A DNA stretch of 64,000 nt, from NCBI GenBank assembly GCA_004802725.1, contig SGPM01000043.1, positions 58,160 to 122,159 of the forward strand, in the 5' to 3' direction. Numbering within the stretch: position 1 is the first letter of the stretch; every line of letters starts with the position of its first letter. A program made the translations under genes and the position numbers. The notes below the pieces were generated by a model, which saw nothing but the letters and a program-made list of their open reading frames with translations, was not told where the DNA came from and made no database searches. Below are positions 34,864 to 47,200 of the stretch, piece by piece. The stretch comes from Antrodiella citrinella. Taxonomy: Eukaryota; Basidiomycota; Agaricomycetes; Polyporales; Steccherinaceae.

Positions 34864-36396
34864 CTAGACAATCCTGGACTCGCTCACATCTGTCAGCTCA
34901 ATCTGTGCCTCCGCGTCGTATTCGGTGTTCCTGATCTGCGAAATTTCGACATTGATACCACCTGCATTCTTAGGATGGAAGACCTTGACGCCTTGGGGGC
35001 TTGTTGTGCTTTGGCTTTGGCCTGTGCGCAGTGCACGGAAAGAGGTCGAGGCCGAGGCGTCCATGATGGTGGTGTCTGCAGGAGTCCGGCCCCCTACAAT
35101 GCGGACACGAGCGTTGAAGACCTGGAGGAGTGGGTTCCGATCAGTATCGGGTTGAATGTGGTGCAGTCGAAACGAAGCTTAATAAGAGGGGTGAAACAAA
35201 TGAAGTAGCGACTAACCGCCAAAAGACTGTTGGAATACAGTTTGCTCAGGGCGATACTGGGCGCAAGGTGATAGTTGTTGGTCTTGAATGCAAGGAATAA
35301 CGACAGATCCAAAATAGCGAAAGTCGCACACACGAGACCAGTCTCGACGGTGACGCGAATAAACTTTGAGATCAAGGCGGCGGTCTGTTTAAACCCTGTC
35401 TTCGACTTGTACAAGTAGTACATCATGCTAGTTGCAATGATGATGTCGCATATCGCAGTGCCTCCGAGCCATACCTATAAAAACCAGGACCATATCAGCC
35501 GCCTGAGACCTATATAATTCAGTATGGAGGCGACTTACGATCGTTGTCTTGTATTCATGTAATTGAACTGACGAAATGTGAGAGCGGCTCTAGTCACATT
35601 GATGCTACGAGACCACTCACCTTCCGAAAACACACCAATGAGGTGTGCATATGCGCCCGTATACAGTCCGGTGCCGAATTGCATAAGAGAAAGCTTGAAA
35701 GGTAGACATCAGTGAATTTCGCCAACATTCGATACGGGACAGGACACTCACAACCATTATAACGCTTGGGACCACATACGATCTACTGAGGATAGATATT
35801 CGCCATGCATAGAAGACTTGCCCAAGACAAGAGACTACACCATGGTCAACACCGTCCAAAAATTCGTGCAACCAAATGACCTTACTCATGGATCCGAGGA
35901 CCGGTACACTGAACCAAAGCCATCCGACCGCGTTCAGCTCAATCATGTTACCCCACCCTGTGGCAAAATTCCGGAACGCATCCCGCGTCGCCAAAACGGT
36001 TTGCAGGACCTCGATGATATAGGTGAAGAGGACGATCCCCTTGGACAACCGCCTATCATTGGGAAATGATAAGTAGTAGATGTCTGTACCGCCGTGTGGT
36101 CAGTGCTAAGAACGATCAGGTTAACGGTCGACGTGAACTTACAAACTTGAACTGTAAGAGCTCCAAAGAGGCCCCAGTTGAAAAGGTGTCCTAAGAGCTG
36201 AAATGAAATGCGGAAGTTAGGAATGAACGTACTTTCATTGACGTACTATGCTGTCACTTACCAATGGACCCGTCCTGTATAATTATTTCGCCAAGCGACG
36301 CCCCAATCAGTACCTAGTTATCGGCGTCTGCCAGCACATCGAAAGTGGTACTTACAACTGCGCGATGGTAGGAGGAATGGGTGGCAGATCAGCCAT
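34864..36396 (-). CDS. DUF6534 multi-pass membrane protein
   Basis: Basidiomycete-specific seven-helix protein family of unknown function. Eight exons read in phase to about 333 aa. It opens MADLPPIPPTIAQLTGPLLL and continues with the family blocks GHLFNWGLFGALTVQVYIYY, SFPNDRR, EVLQTVLATRDAF, GQVFYAWRISILS, and ICDIIIATSMMYYLYKSKTG. Hydrophobic segments alternate with short loops as expected for seven helices. The hydrophilic tail (about 85 residues) contains NARVRIVGGR and many Ser/Thr. Exon 2, between two introns, is very short (about 14 nt, coding TGPL). These proteins occur in large copy numbers in mushrooms; a receptor-like role is often guessed but unproven. Confidence 0.87.
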
Positions 36397-39300
36397 TGTA
36401 GCGCGTTTGCTGCTGCTGCTTGGATGAAGGGGGGTAAAGGAGCAGCGAGGCAAAGCAGCGGATCGCGGGTTTTTGGCCCTCAGGTAATGTACTCCGAGCT
36501 TCTTCAGCGTTTGCTCAGACCAGACCCTCGAGCTTGTCAGGCTCAGGCCGAAGCTCTGCAGGTGGATCAAATGTTCCCAGGACGCGCTTATATGTCGTCT
36601 CAGGCTGTCCCTGCCGTCGCTTGTATCACAGATCGCAGAATCCTGATGTCAAGATCTCCAGAGTGTTTACCCTTATCCTCATGACTCTACCTCAAGTGGT
36701 TCCCCGGGATGTGGGCAGCATACGAAAATATTGACAATGGTAGAGGAGTTACGCGATAGACCGCTCGGGATCAATGGCTGGTCGCCGGACGTGTCTGATC
36801 TTCTGATTGCAGCATTCAGATCCGACACACACAGTGACACACTTCCTGGTGATACGAAGAGGTAAAGTTCACTTGCTCAAACACACAACTTGTATGGTTT
36901 CGACGGATGATTCATCGATTGGCAGTTCATTCGTATGCTTGAATCGGTGAAGTCGTGTTGTTGGTGAGGCAGAAAGGACACCGGTACCACGCCGGCGCAC
37001 TTGCTGTGCACGGTGTAAACCGAAACGCCAATTTGTGTATTGAATCTGCATTTTGCAGGTGAGTATACGGACCCGATGACCAGACTAAGAGTAAAATCCC
37101 AAAAAAGACACCTGCATGTTTGTTTGGGAGCATCGGTCTCACAGAGCATTTACGTGGAATAACAGTCAATCAGTGGGTCTCTGCCACGGCGCGTCTCATG
37201 CCTGTCATTATGTAATATTGCTCAAGATACACAAATACGACGGTGAAAGTACCGCTATGATTACTGTCAATGTGAACACATCTCACCAGAGGAGTTGCTT
37301 CGACGTCAGGATGTGCTCTGTCTAACAATCAAATTCAAGCCAGGAACATGTCAGTGGCTGCGTGTGTGGCAGTTTCGCTATTGACACCGTAAGAACTTAT
37401 CTTCAGCTACTGCATGTGAGGCATCATTTGTTGAGATGCGTCGTCCAAAGCTAGGCATGATCTGATGGTGAGTGGGTACAATGACAAAACTCTGCCAATG
37501 AGTAAACCAAGAGTCATAATGAAAAGAGTGCCGGACTGAGCTCGAGTCTCTTGGGAAACGCCACGAAGATATCGGCGCACAAAGGCGCCACTTAATGAGC
37601 GGTGGGAGATGGGAGGTTAAGGATTAAGTATACTGTAGACGAGACAGAACCAGTACACTCTAGTACGTAGGCAGGAGATCATCCAGTCGTTTTGCTGTGC
37701 GATCGCCGTGTGCAACTTGTGGGAACCACGACCATCTCAATCATCCCAGGGTACCGGGCAGCGGAGATACCTGTAGTCGTAGAACTACGTGTTGCGATAT
37801 GTGCAGCAACAGAACCCGAGGTGAAGAGAGATGGCACTGTCGGTCAGCCGTCGGTCACCGTCTCCAGCCACAAAGTTGACTTCACTTGACAGATGAGATG
37901 GATGTAACTAGTAGTACGAGGAACACGGGATTCTGTGAACACAGAACACATCAGTTCAACACCGTGTAAACAAACCCAACCTATGGATGGCAATTACCGC
38001 AATTATAGTCAGTCAGAGTCTTCTATCATGTAACGGATATTCTAGGACAGATAAGGGTCATGATCAGCCATACATCGAAGCACAGGTCTCGACGTGTGAT
38101 GTTATCTACGAACTGATATTACAAGTTCCTGATACCGAACGAAGATTCTCTGGGAGCAACATGTTTGATATCCTCGAGGATTAGTGTGGCGACTCAGGCC
38201 GAGGGACTCGCGGCAGGATGCCGCCTGACTTCGACAGGGTGAATGTTGCCAGTTATGATCAGACGGCGAAGCTCGGAGGTGAACATCGCTCTGAACCTCC
38301 CCCCCCCTCCCCCATCATCACCGTGAATGCATGTTTAATCGAGGCCATGAAACCCCAAAGACAATCTGATCGTTCACTGCTGGCCCTCCAGACTGTAGAG
38401 ACCGAAAGTAAACCACAAACAAGGCCGCACCGGCATAATGTTTGCATCAAGCCCCCCACATTGCAGGCTATTATAGTAGAGTACTCACTATTTTTTACTG
38501 AAGGGTCTCTGCTATAATGCACCGCGCTGAGGTGAAGTCGAGACGATGTCCACGGCTTGCAGTGGGACATCGCAGCATTTCGGTCACCAAAACATTTTCA
38601 ACGTCGAATGAAAGATACCCGATCAAGCACAACAGGTTTCATGCTAAGGAGGTTTGTGAGCGACAAATCAAAGAAGGCAAATAACACAGAAACATACCGT
38701 CCCTGCAACTCGTAAGGTCATCATTCTCCTATTCTCAAGCTCGTCCGCTACGCCCATGCTCGCCAGAGTCACCACCTTGAATTGTTCTCTGGGTGTGACA
38801 GCTCCCGGTGGGCGGCTCGACTGCCAACGCGGACCGCTCATGGTCAACCTATCCACGAATTGAGCAGGTTGTTTCATGGTATGGGCCGCTCACAGTAACC
38901 TGAGGTGCCCCACGAGCATTGCCAATCGACTCGGAGCAGTTATGTTCTTTCGATGACCGGACGCGTGGAGACATCCGCACAGAGTTGCGCCGTAGAATAG
39001 AGTGGGACTGATGACTTAAACCGTCCCAGCCACAGTACCGAAAGTACAAGATTCAAGCCCGGGGTTGCTTGTAATCCGTGATTGCGTATGATCGTGTCGC
39101 GTCGGCATTGTCGGTGGAGCTTCATACAGTGGCATACACCAAGAGAGAGAAAACAGACGGTCGAAAAGTGCGATACGCTTGCAGGCGATCGCCCGCCAGT
39201 TAGAGCGCAAGCAAACGGTCCGTTCGTACGAAAAATTGAACTCAGGAAGACACAGATTGTCTTTCGCCACGATAGACGTACACCTGTCCGCAAGCTCCCC

Positions 39301-39681
39301 GGTAGCATGTGTAACCAAGTACTGGTGGCTGGCGCTCCGAGACACAACAAGGACAGCAAGGTACTGTCACCGACCAAGAAGCCTGCATAATGGTACGGGG
39401 GCTGTTGAACGTTTGAACTTGACTCGCGAAGCAACGACGTTCGTACCTGCAGCACCGGTTGGCTTTCGACGAAAATCCTTCGGAATACCACATCGCGATT
39501 CGCTAGTACCCTCAGCAAACGGATTCGAGAGGCCCGAGAATACGAGCCCGGGGGAATATGATCATACACTGACATGTGCAAACTCAGTGCCGAGAAAGCG
39601 ACACCGAAGGGTATAGCAAGACAATCACATGTTGAAATGCGCCAAGCCCACTAACTGCAATTCAAAAACATTGCATTGACG
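36397..39681. other. 3.3-kb spacer, nothing recognised
   Basis: No gene supported. The longest frame (38940-39581, minus, 213 codons) has no recognisable domain, no intron signals and an opposite-strand frame of similar quality, so I treat it as chance. A C-homopolymer-rich patch lies near 38298-38310. Confidence 0.5.
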
Positions 39682-41014
39682 TCAACCACCAAGGACACCA
39701 TCCACAAGCGAATCTTTCCAATCACTGCCAAGTCCTTCTCTACCAGCATCGACATCACTGCGAGCGACCTTCCGCTGTACGACCACGCTCGGCACCACAG
39801 AATAGCTGTTTAGCCTGCCGCTAAGCACGAGCCACGATATCGCCTGATCGAGAGCTCGAGAGTACGCGAACGGAGGATATCGGAGGTGGTTCAAGAGTTT
39901 GACAGCACCGGTTCTTGACAGGGCGTACGCATGGGTGCATTTGGGGGCGAACGATGGATGCAGGCTTGTTTGAACTACCAACGATGTCAAATTGGTAGTT
40001 GAAATGGAAGGAAAATGGGATTCATTGGACCAGCAATGTCCTGAGGGTGCAAAATGGTCAACACGGAACCCGAAGAGACAAAAGGTCGAGCTTACCTAAG
40101 AATACAATATCCCACTGCGGAGGGAGCGCAGCCCACAACCCGCCTAATCTTGGCTTGATATCTTTCTCCATGTCAATGTCGTCCTCCAGGACGAGCACGG
40201 CGTCGGCGCAGCGAGTACGAGATGAGGGCTTCGAGGCTATCGTCCGAATAACTTGAAGATGGGAGTACCAACATGCAATTTTAGCAGGTAAGAGACGCAT
40301 GTAGGTCGGGAGAGAAGGCACGTAAGGTGGACCAAAGACCATGTTGCGCGATGCACATGTCAACGTACGGTCGTCCGAGGTGTTAAGTATTAACGTCGGG
40401 ACCGGAATTGGACTTGAGGATGATATAGTAGGCAACGCAGAGACAGAGGGATCTCCGGGAGTAATCAAAGCATCATTTGAAGCCACTGATGAGCCTCTAG
40501 TCCAGAGATCAGAGCCAAAATACTCCAGAGAGATATCGCCGTCAAGTAGGTCGTCGAACCAGTCGAAGGTTGTGAGCAGATAAGAAGTATTCTGCACGGA
40601 CTGTTGACGGAAGCGGACTTGGTCCAATATTATTGGGACGACAGAATCAGTAGACGAAGTCGCATCTACGAACGTCCAGTTCAGCCCCAGGGCCTGTCTC
40701 AGTCGCCCCATATCTTCCCTTCTGTCTAGCCTGTGCGGTAGCGAAACAACGTATGTTTGCGCGAACAGTCCCGTCATGCTGTCGTCACATTCGGCATTGT
40801 CGTCTGAGACTGCAACGTTATTGTCCTCGGCCAAAGAGGAGCTATCGACAAGAGGCCTGAGGACGGGTTTGTCATTGGTGCTATATTCCTTGAGACGGTC
40901 TAGGAGAAAAGACGATATGCTTGAAAGTTCGGAATTGAGGGTGATCCAGGATGCGTAGGAGAGGAGAAGTAAGGCAGCAATAAAAAAAGATGACCGGAAT
41001 CTAGAAAAGCCCAT
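39682..41014 (-). CDS. Glycosyltransferase family 25-like, type II membrane
   Basis: Two exons (41014-40096, 40040-39682) give 425 aa in phase. An N-terminal signal anchor (FRSSFFIAALLLLSYASWI, residues 7-25) suggests a Golgi type II enzyme. The GT25 core starts TYVVSLPHRLDRREDMGRL (the V-x-L-x-x-R-x-x-R pattern), then LNWTFVDA. Downstream, KIACWYSHLQVIRTI and ADAVLVLEDDID provide the expected metal/sugar-nucleotide motif (LEDD), followed by IVFLG and GHCWSNE. The second exon contains CTHAYALSRTGAVKLL and LDQAISWLV, both typical of GT25. A Ser-rich, probably linker-like insertion of about 100 residues separates the two halves of the catalytic region. Donor and acceptor specificity are unknown. 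I preferred the ATG at 41014 because it sits directly before the membrane anchor. Confidence 0.85.
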
Positions 41015-41220
41015 GAGTGTATGTTTTTGTGGGTATTGCACAATGCAGCGTGAGGAAGACTTTGTCGCTGGCAGTAGGATTTTCACAAACGCTCATGCTA
41101 CGGCATTTCGGCACAGCATCTCTTGAGCGTTGAACGCCTACACAACAGTTACACGAACCACAATATTGTCTGCGAGCCCGTTCGACCCCTCTGCTCCTCC
41201 AACTCAGTTCTTGAAGTCAG

Positions 41221-43088
41221 AGGAGCACAGTGATACCATTGTATCTTCCGTCGACTGGGAAAAAAGTTGTCTCTGATGAGCCAGAAAACGTAGCCAGGTG
41301 GCTACTCTACCTGCATGGTAATGAAAGTATGGCCGTCAAATAACTTCTATCCTTCATATGCAGCACAGTCGACCACGGCCTTGAAGACTCACCCCAATGG
41401 ATGATTTTTATTCGTACAGGAATCGTGGAATCTCTCATGGAGATTGTTTCAGACCCAGATATGTTTTCGCCAGATGACCAAACGTTCAAGGTGAGCATAC
41501 CATTACAATTGGTATACACCACTTGAGCATGACGATTGCCTTTATAGAATATGTACTACAGTGTGAAATTGTTGTCAATGCTGAGCTTCATTGTGATCTT
41601 CATGAAAGACAATGGTATCCGTCTTGCCANCGAATCGAGCAGTTCAGCAAGCTTAGCAGATAAGCGGGGNCGGTTTTTCCGTGCGATGTGGGACAAACGG
41701 GAGCTTGTAAACGGAACAAGCATTCTTTCCGAACTTGGCGACCACCCATTCTCAGCTTTCCCACTTCCCGCTCATGTCTGTGTCTGGACGCTCAGCTACA
41801 TATGTGACTATGCTATGTCAGTAGTNTCGTTATAATGAAATCGTCTGTGTATGCTGACTGGCAGCGATTTAGCGATCTATCTTCTTACGCCACGTACTTC
41901 ACCCTGTACCATTGGACCTACACAGCAGATGACGACAACACGGAAATCGTGGCCAGATTCATNGGTCCTGTGGTCTCTAATATGCCCTGGCACGAGCTTG
42001 AGCATTTTGTTCAACAATATACACAACCNNNNGNCCANCTNNNCCNNCTNCTGNNGACNNNTNNTGANNANTNTGACNNNTCNGNNNNTNNGNNANANGT
42101 NNGNCGNNNCCGCATACTGGTTCACGGCCATGTCCTCTCCGCTGTTGTACTTCGGGCGCGCTATATTCGCGACATATGATCTACCGGAAGGAACGGGACT
42201 GGTACCTAGTCTCATCATCAACTGTCATCAGCGGATATGCATCTTCTCAAGATNTGAACGGGAGGATTATATCACCCTGCTTCTCGTATCCACTGTGTAN
42301 GTACTACTGCACACANAGAACTGTGTCTTTCGNCGAGTCGAATCGCTCATTTATGATTACAGGGGTTTTATAGAAGCAACACCGGAATCAGAGCATTTCC
42401 TGGTACAGGTCACTCAATACGCAGGAAAACTAAACCTTATCCCGCTGTTGGCTACTGCACTGATTTCAGGTGTTACTGCGAATATTCAAAAACAATGTGG
42501 TGCACCGTCATCTCATGAATCAAGCACTCTTCTCGTACTAATGATTNCTGTTTCCAGAATCTGCGCTCATAATTCTGAGCCATCTCCAACATCATGCAAG
42601 CCTCCATCTCATGCATGCNGGAAACGAGAGTCGAGAGTTTTCAGATCTATATAGAACGGTCACAGTCGTATGGCATGACACGATGAAATCTCTCCTCACA
42701 ATACGCACGGCATCCGAGTCCGTCGAGCATGCCAGCCTGAAACGCNCAATGGTCACAGCATGGGAAAACTTCGGGGCAGTTTTNGGCATCCAGGAAGGCA
42801 AGCATGTAACGACGACGAAAGTACCATCACAGCCCAGCGAAATTCACCCGTATTGGAGAATACCAAAACGATGCTTTCTGAAATNGTGTGCTTGCTCGGA
42901 AATAAAGGATCGCATTCATCCATTCNGAGTGTGTACTGGGTGCTGGCGGGTGCTGTACNGCAGCGTAAAGTGCCAACGAGCGTAAGTTCAATTCCTGCAG
43001 CACTCTGGGTCAAAAGTCAGAGGCAGCTCTTTATTACTACAGGGATTGGAAATTAGGCCATCGTCTTATTTGCAGGACGATTTCGTAG
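41221..43088 (+). CDS. MYND zinc-finger protein, 5' end uncertain, ambiguous bases
   Basis: Fragmentary model in poor sequence. Supported exons read STVIPLYLPSTGKK, then after an intron GIVESLMEIVSDPDMF, then SVKLLSMLSFIVIFMKDNG and WDKRELVNGTSI, then MPWHELEHFVQQYTQ, and past the gap SALIILSHLQHHASLHLMHA. The C-terminus is a MYND finger: CACS, VCTGCWRVLY, a masked Cys, SVKCQR, then across a 59-nt intron DWKLGHRLIC and a stop at 43088. This layout (long helical N-part, C-terminal MYND) is common in Agaricomycetes, function unknown. Some zinc ligands fall on N. No ATG is found at the left edge (an in-frame stop lies just upstream of 41221), so a first exon is missing or the gene is broken. Confidence 0.65.
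42029..42109. other. Cluster of ambiguous bases
   Basis: About 80 bases with most positions N, inside the MYND gene; isolated Ns continue to about 42960. This is a sequence-quality problem, not biology, and makes frames here unreliable. Confidence 0.95.
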
Positions 43089-44109
43089 AAAAGTTGTACG
43101 TCCTCGGGGATTTACTCATATCGAGATGAACACGCTGATGCGTTGACAGGTCCGGACTTCCTACCACAGATCCACGAAGGAGGATACATACATTACGACC
43201 ACACTGGTTTCGCTGCATAAGATGCTCTGTACCACTATCAATGATGCAACAAATAGATACTAACTACAAAGAAGACTATAGGAGGATCGACTAGAAGCAA
43301 TCGTGGCCTCCTCTGTTTCTTACATCTCAGCGGGGTCGTCGACAAACAATCGAGCCTTACCAACAGATAACCTCGACGCATTCTCGACCACCGCGTAGTG
43401 CGAGATGAGCGGACGTCACTGGATGTTCTCGCCTCTGGTTATGTAAACGGTATGACTCGAACGACCTAGCGGAGTTTCAACAGCAGACATCTTTTTGTTG
43501 ACAGGCTCTCGCGATGCAGCTTCCGTTACCCTGAAGGTGAGTCTATCAGACTGCTTGTGCCGGTATTCTACTCTCATTTCGAAGGCCGTCCCTCTGCGGG
43601 TGAGTACACACATGCGCCCAGGGTCAGCAGCAAGTTCTCATCGATGACAGCGTGTCGCGGAAATCGAGGGGACAACGTGCGCCCGAAGAATCACGTGGCT
43701 TTCACCGAGTACATTAGGCAATGCCAGTCAACGAAGCCCTGCAACATACGTACCAAGCCAAGCCCGTAAAGACTGGTATTCGCTGTACCAATGAGATTTG
43801 CTTCCTTACTCCAACGTATCTCAGGTTAAACGCTTGTCACTTTAGGTTCAGCGCCACAGTCCACTGATTACCTGCGATCTCAGGGATCCTCAAACGACAA
43901 AAAGATCTGCACAATGATGACTCCCGAAAAATTGCTTGACATCTTGAGGACGCTCAGACCGTCTTCAAACGCGTTAGCGTCGACTCGAATGCCATTCCGC
44001 TTGTGTTGTAATATGTCTGCGCCCCCAAGTTTCTAGACCACCTGTACTGGCAAAGGTATAACTTGATCGAAGTGATCCATCTCATCTCAACTGCAGAGTC
44101 GTCTCTCAG
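43089..44109. other. Spacer between MYND and hydrolase genes
   Basis: No full gene. Around 43490-43640 there are three splice-like junctions (GTGAGT twice, and AG acceptors) flanking short open segments, and 43915-44034 holds a 40-codon ATG frame. They do not assemble into a recognisable product; a decayed gene is possible. Confidence 0.4.
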
Positions 44110-45619
44110 ATGGCCCTCTTCCTCCTGACTGGCTTCATTATCTCCTTGTTTACAGTCTTACCGGGACACACACATGCAGTCAGCATATCCTCACCTTCGT
44201 ATCGGCGGATCGAACTCAACATCCCTGTTCACGTCTCCGCCAACACGGACAAGATTGCCTACGACACTCCGAAGAACCAGACACAGCTCACGGGATTCGT
44301 CCAAGAGTTCTTCACTGCGCTGTCGAATCTTACTGCGCTCGTGGAAGTGGGAACCGTCCCTCTCACTGCTTCGTACGAGATCTATGGAGAATTGTACGTC
44401 CCGCACAACTGGAACAATGGTGTTTTGGAATTCGCCGTCCACGGGTAAGTAGTTTATGGTTCGACACTAAGGATGACTACTGACTCTCTGCTATCGCTTT
44501 AGATCTATGCTTGACCACAACTACTGGCTCATCGGCGGTCCTGGGTCAATGTTTAATTACGCCGAATCCAGTGTCAATGCCGGAAATGCAATTTTCGTGT
44601 TTGATAGGCTAGGTGAGTTCTGCGTGTACGCTATCCTGGCTGTGATTATTGATGCGTGTTTCTCTTAGGAAATGGCGGATCCAGCCAGCCTGACGGTATG
44701 AAGGAGGTCCAGGAGCCAGTTCATATTGCTATCATAGAATCACTCCTTACGTACCTGCGTACCACTACCATACAAGGCCATTCTTTTAAGACCATCGTCG
44801 GAGTCGGACATTCGTATGGGAGGTTCGTATCAATACTAACGTCTAGTTGCAACGTCGCTGATATTTTGCATTCCGATCAGTGTCCTCCTGGCTAACTTGC
44901 TAGTCAGTCGTCCGGATGCCATTGATGCCGTTGTTCTCTCCGGATTTACCGCAGATGGACAAGGTGGATCTTTATTTGGCGCATCCATTGGCTGGTGCAT
45001 AGCGTCGCAGGCCAATCACACAGCCTTCGGTTCGTTGATTCTCACTGTGGGAGAGATCGACTAAATACTCACGACCCTTCGTGGAATCAGGATCTCTGAG
45101 CAACTCCTACATGACAGCACAGAACTCCCTCAGCGTACAACAGAGTTTCTTCCTATTCCCTGGCTTCCCCCAATGTAAGCTGCATTCTGCCTCTCCATGA
45201 TGTTTTGTCTGACTTCTACTGCAGCGACTCTTGACTTCTTGACTGAGCATAGAGGCATCCTCACTGTAGGCGAGCTCTTGTCCAATATAGTTGTCCCAAA
45301 CGCAGTCTCTACCTTCTCGGGTCCTGTTCTCGTGGTCAACGGCGACCATGACTTGTGCGTACCCTTTATTTCCTGTACCGAGATCAAGACCACATGACGA
45401 ATGAACCAACCATACAGCGCGGAATGCGGCGGCGGTAATTGCTTTCAACCGGTGAACGGATTGTCCAACCCCTTGGAAACCGTTCGCCCATTGTTTCCAA
45501 ACGCCTCTGACTTCCAGACGTTCCTAGCGCCAGAGTCGGGACATTGTTTGCACGCACATTACAGTGCGCCAGAGTCTTACAGTGTCATGCATGACTGGAT
45601 GGCACGCAATTTTCCGTAG
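44110..45619 (+). CDS. Secreted alpha/beta hydrolase
   Basis: Serine hydrolase of the alpha/beta-hydrolase fold; substrate unknown. Seven exons give 387 aa in phase: 44110-44444, 44503-44612, 44669-44822, 44881-45029, 45091-45174, 45225-45354, 45418-45619. A signal peptide is clear (MALFLLTGFIISLFTVLPGH, cleavage near residue 23). The oxyanion/strand region has GVLEFAVHGSMLDHNYW and DRLGNGGSSQPDG. The nucleophile elbow is GVGHSYGS, split by intron 3 exactly after the Gly. The acid is probably Asp in VVNGDHD, and the catalytic His is in APESGHCLHAH. Cysteines around GGGNC suggest a disulfide. Several NxS/T sequons fit secretion. Similar fungal secreted hydrolases are annotated vaguely; a role in ester hydrolysis is inference. 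Confidence 0.88.
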
Positions 45620-45830
45620 ATAATCTGAGAATGAGTTTATAGAACTCTGAAAGTCGAACCAGAGCTTACATAAAGGATTGGCAATATAATGGCTGGAACA
45701 AAATGCGTTACAACGCACACTGCGGGATATGTACAGAGACATTTAAACGATAGACGAAAGCCGTAAAACCTGACAATCAACTCGAACATAGTAGAACATA
45801 ACGATTAATAAGTCTGATGACGACAATTTG

Positions 45831-45930
45831 AAGGAGGCACTTACGAGGGGCGTGGCCCCCCACGCGAAGCCGTAGAATAGGAGGACTCGGATCTAAAAAG
45901 AAAAAAAAGAAAAAAACAGCGAACATATCT
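45831..45930 (-). repeat. Dispersed repeat cassette, copy A
   Basis: On the minus strand it has ATGTTCGCTGTT, a long T-rich tract ending TTTTTAG, a 48-nt segment (45892-45845), then a GTAAGTGCCTCC donor. Read through in one frame the end gives GGHAPRKCLL. A related copy lies at 46417-46503. It looks like a 3' splice site, small exon and donor in tandem. Function unknown. Confidence 0.6.
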
Positions 45931-46416
45931 AGGGGAGAAATGAAACCCACAAAACAAAACCAAGAAAAAGAGAAAGCCATTCACATGCAAAATACGGAAG
46001 GTTGACTAGCAGCAACTCTTCAACATCGCAGGAACTCGTGCGAGCACCATCTCAGCGGGGCCGACAACCCGCCAAGACAGCACCCACACAAGACCCTCGA
46101 CGTCGAGACATCATCGACCATCGCACGGAGAGTAAAACGAGCGGGTAGAGGTCGACGGCGTCAGCATACTACCGCCAACCTTAACCCAGAACGAAATCAG
46201 CTCCGATGCGTCCGTGAGCCCCCAGTGCCGAATTGATCCCCCAGAGCCCAAATGAATCCCTCAAAACTCAAATGAAAGCCCCCAGAACCCAAAAAAACAA
46301 ATAGAACGAAAATTAACACTACTCACCCATGTAGAAAAGAGTTGCCAAGATAGAGAATCAAGATTGAAGAATTGAAAGAAGTATGACGACGGTCATTAAG
46401 TCTGGAGGAGAGATTA

Positions 46417-46503
46417 AGGAGGTACTTACGGGGCGCGTAGCCCCACTGCACGAAGCAGTGGAATATGAAAACCTAAAAAGACAAAGACAACAGCGGACAT
46501 GAT
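46417..46503 (-). repeat. Dispersed repeat cassette, copy B
   Basis: Related to the copy at 45831-45930: ATGTCCGCTGTT, a pyrimidine tract ending TTTTTAG, a 43-nt segment (46472-46430), then GTAAGTACCTCC. Read through, it gives WGYAPRKYLLNL, matching the GGHAPRKCLL of copy A, so the similarity extends to a possible peptide. The differing lengths (43 versus 48 nt) would put the two copies in different frames if spliced. Confidence 0.6.
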
Positions 46504-46568
46504 CTAAGCACAAAATCTATCGAGAGGTTCACCTGTCCGGCCTTATAATTGGATCTTCTAATTGGCGT

Positions 46569-47200
46569 GATCTTGAGGCGAATCTATCCAGGTGAGGAGA
46601 GGAGAACGTGAACGCAAGACCGAAGAATATGAAGGGTAGGTGTACTCGCCGTTTCTGACTAGCCCACAAGCGACTAGCTGTGGGTCCTGGTGTATCTTTT
46701 CGTCTTCGCATGTTTAAGGTCGGCCTCCTCGGTCCTGGTCCTCGGTCTTGAACACACACGCGCGGATGATCTTGAGGCATATCTAGCTGCGGAAGAGGGA
46801 AATGAAAAAGTAGCGAGCATCCAAACGCGAAGACTTGGGACCATATATTTTGGAATGATACTTTCCTGACCAACCCCCAGCTGGTTAAGACCTCGGTCTT
46901 GAGTACACACATTCGGACGATCTTGAGGCGAATCTAGCTAAAAATTAACAAAAGATCTAAGAGTCTAAGACGTTCAGCAAAATGGACCAAAAGTGGAGAC
47001 ACATCATGCTCTTCAAAGCACACCTGACCAGCCCTCAGCTGGTCTCAATCCCAACAAGCCCAACGGTCTCCTCGATCCCGGTCCCGGTCCCGGTCCTCGG
47101 TCTTGAGCACGCACACACACTCGGATGATGTTGAGGTGAATCTAGCTGTGGGGAAAAAGGAAGAAACACTGTGCGCAAAATGTCCACTCGGTCTCAAGGC
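46569..47200 (-). repeat. Four-copy degenerate tandem array with acceptor-like sites
   Basis: The plus-strand word GATCTTGAGGCGAATCTA recurs at 46569, 46768, 46919 and 47127 (spacing 199, 151, 208), with one or two mismatches. The last three copies are preceded by CTCGGTCTTGA and an ACACAC run. On the minus strand each copy starts right after a pyrimidine tract and AG (for example TTCCCCACAG, TCTTCCGCAG), so all look like 3' splice acceptors followed by CTAGATTCGCCTCAAGATC. Parts of the spacers are also repeated (AGCTGG/GACCAG words). No product recognised. Confidence 0.6.

Noticed and set aside
38940..39581. 213-codon open frame on the minus strand
   Set aside because: No domain, no signal peptide, no splice context, and a comparable frame exists on the other strand; consistent with chance.
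42029..42109. Apparent frameshifts in the MYND gene as evidence of a pseudogene
   Set aside because: The breaks coincide with ambiguous bases, so sequence quality explains them; the zinc finger itself remains intact apart from masked positions.
46569..47200. CRISPR-like repeat spacing
   Set aside because: Eukaryotic context, uneven spacing of 151-208 bp, diverged repeats and repeated spacer parts rule out a CRISPR array.
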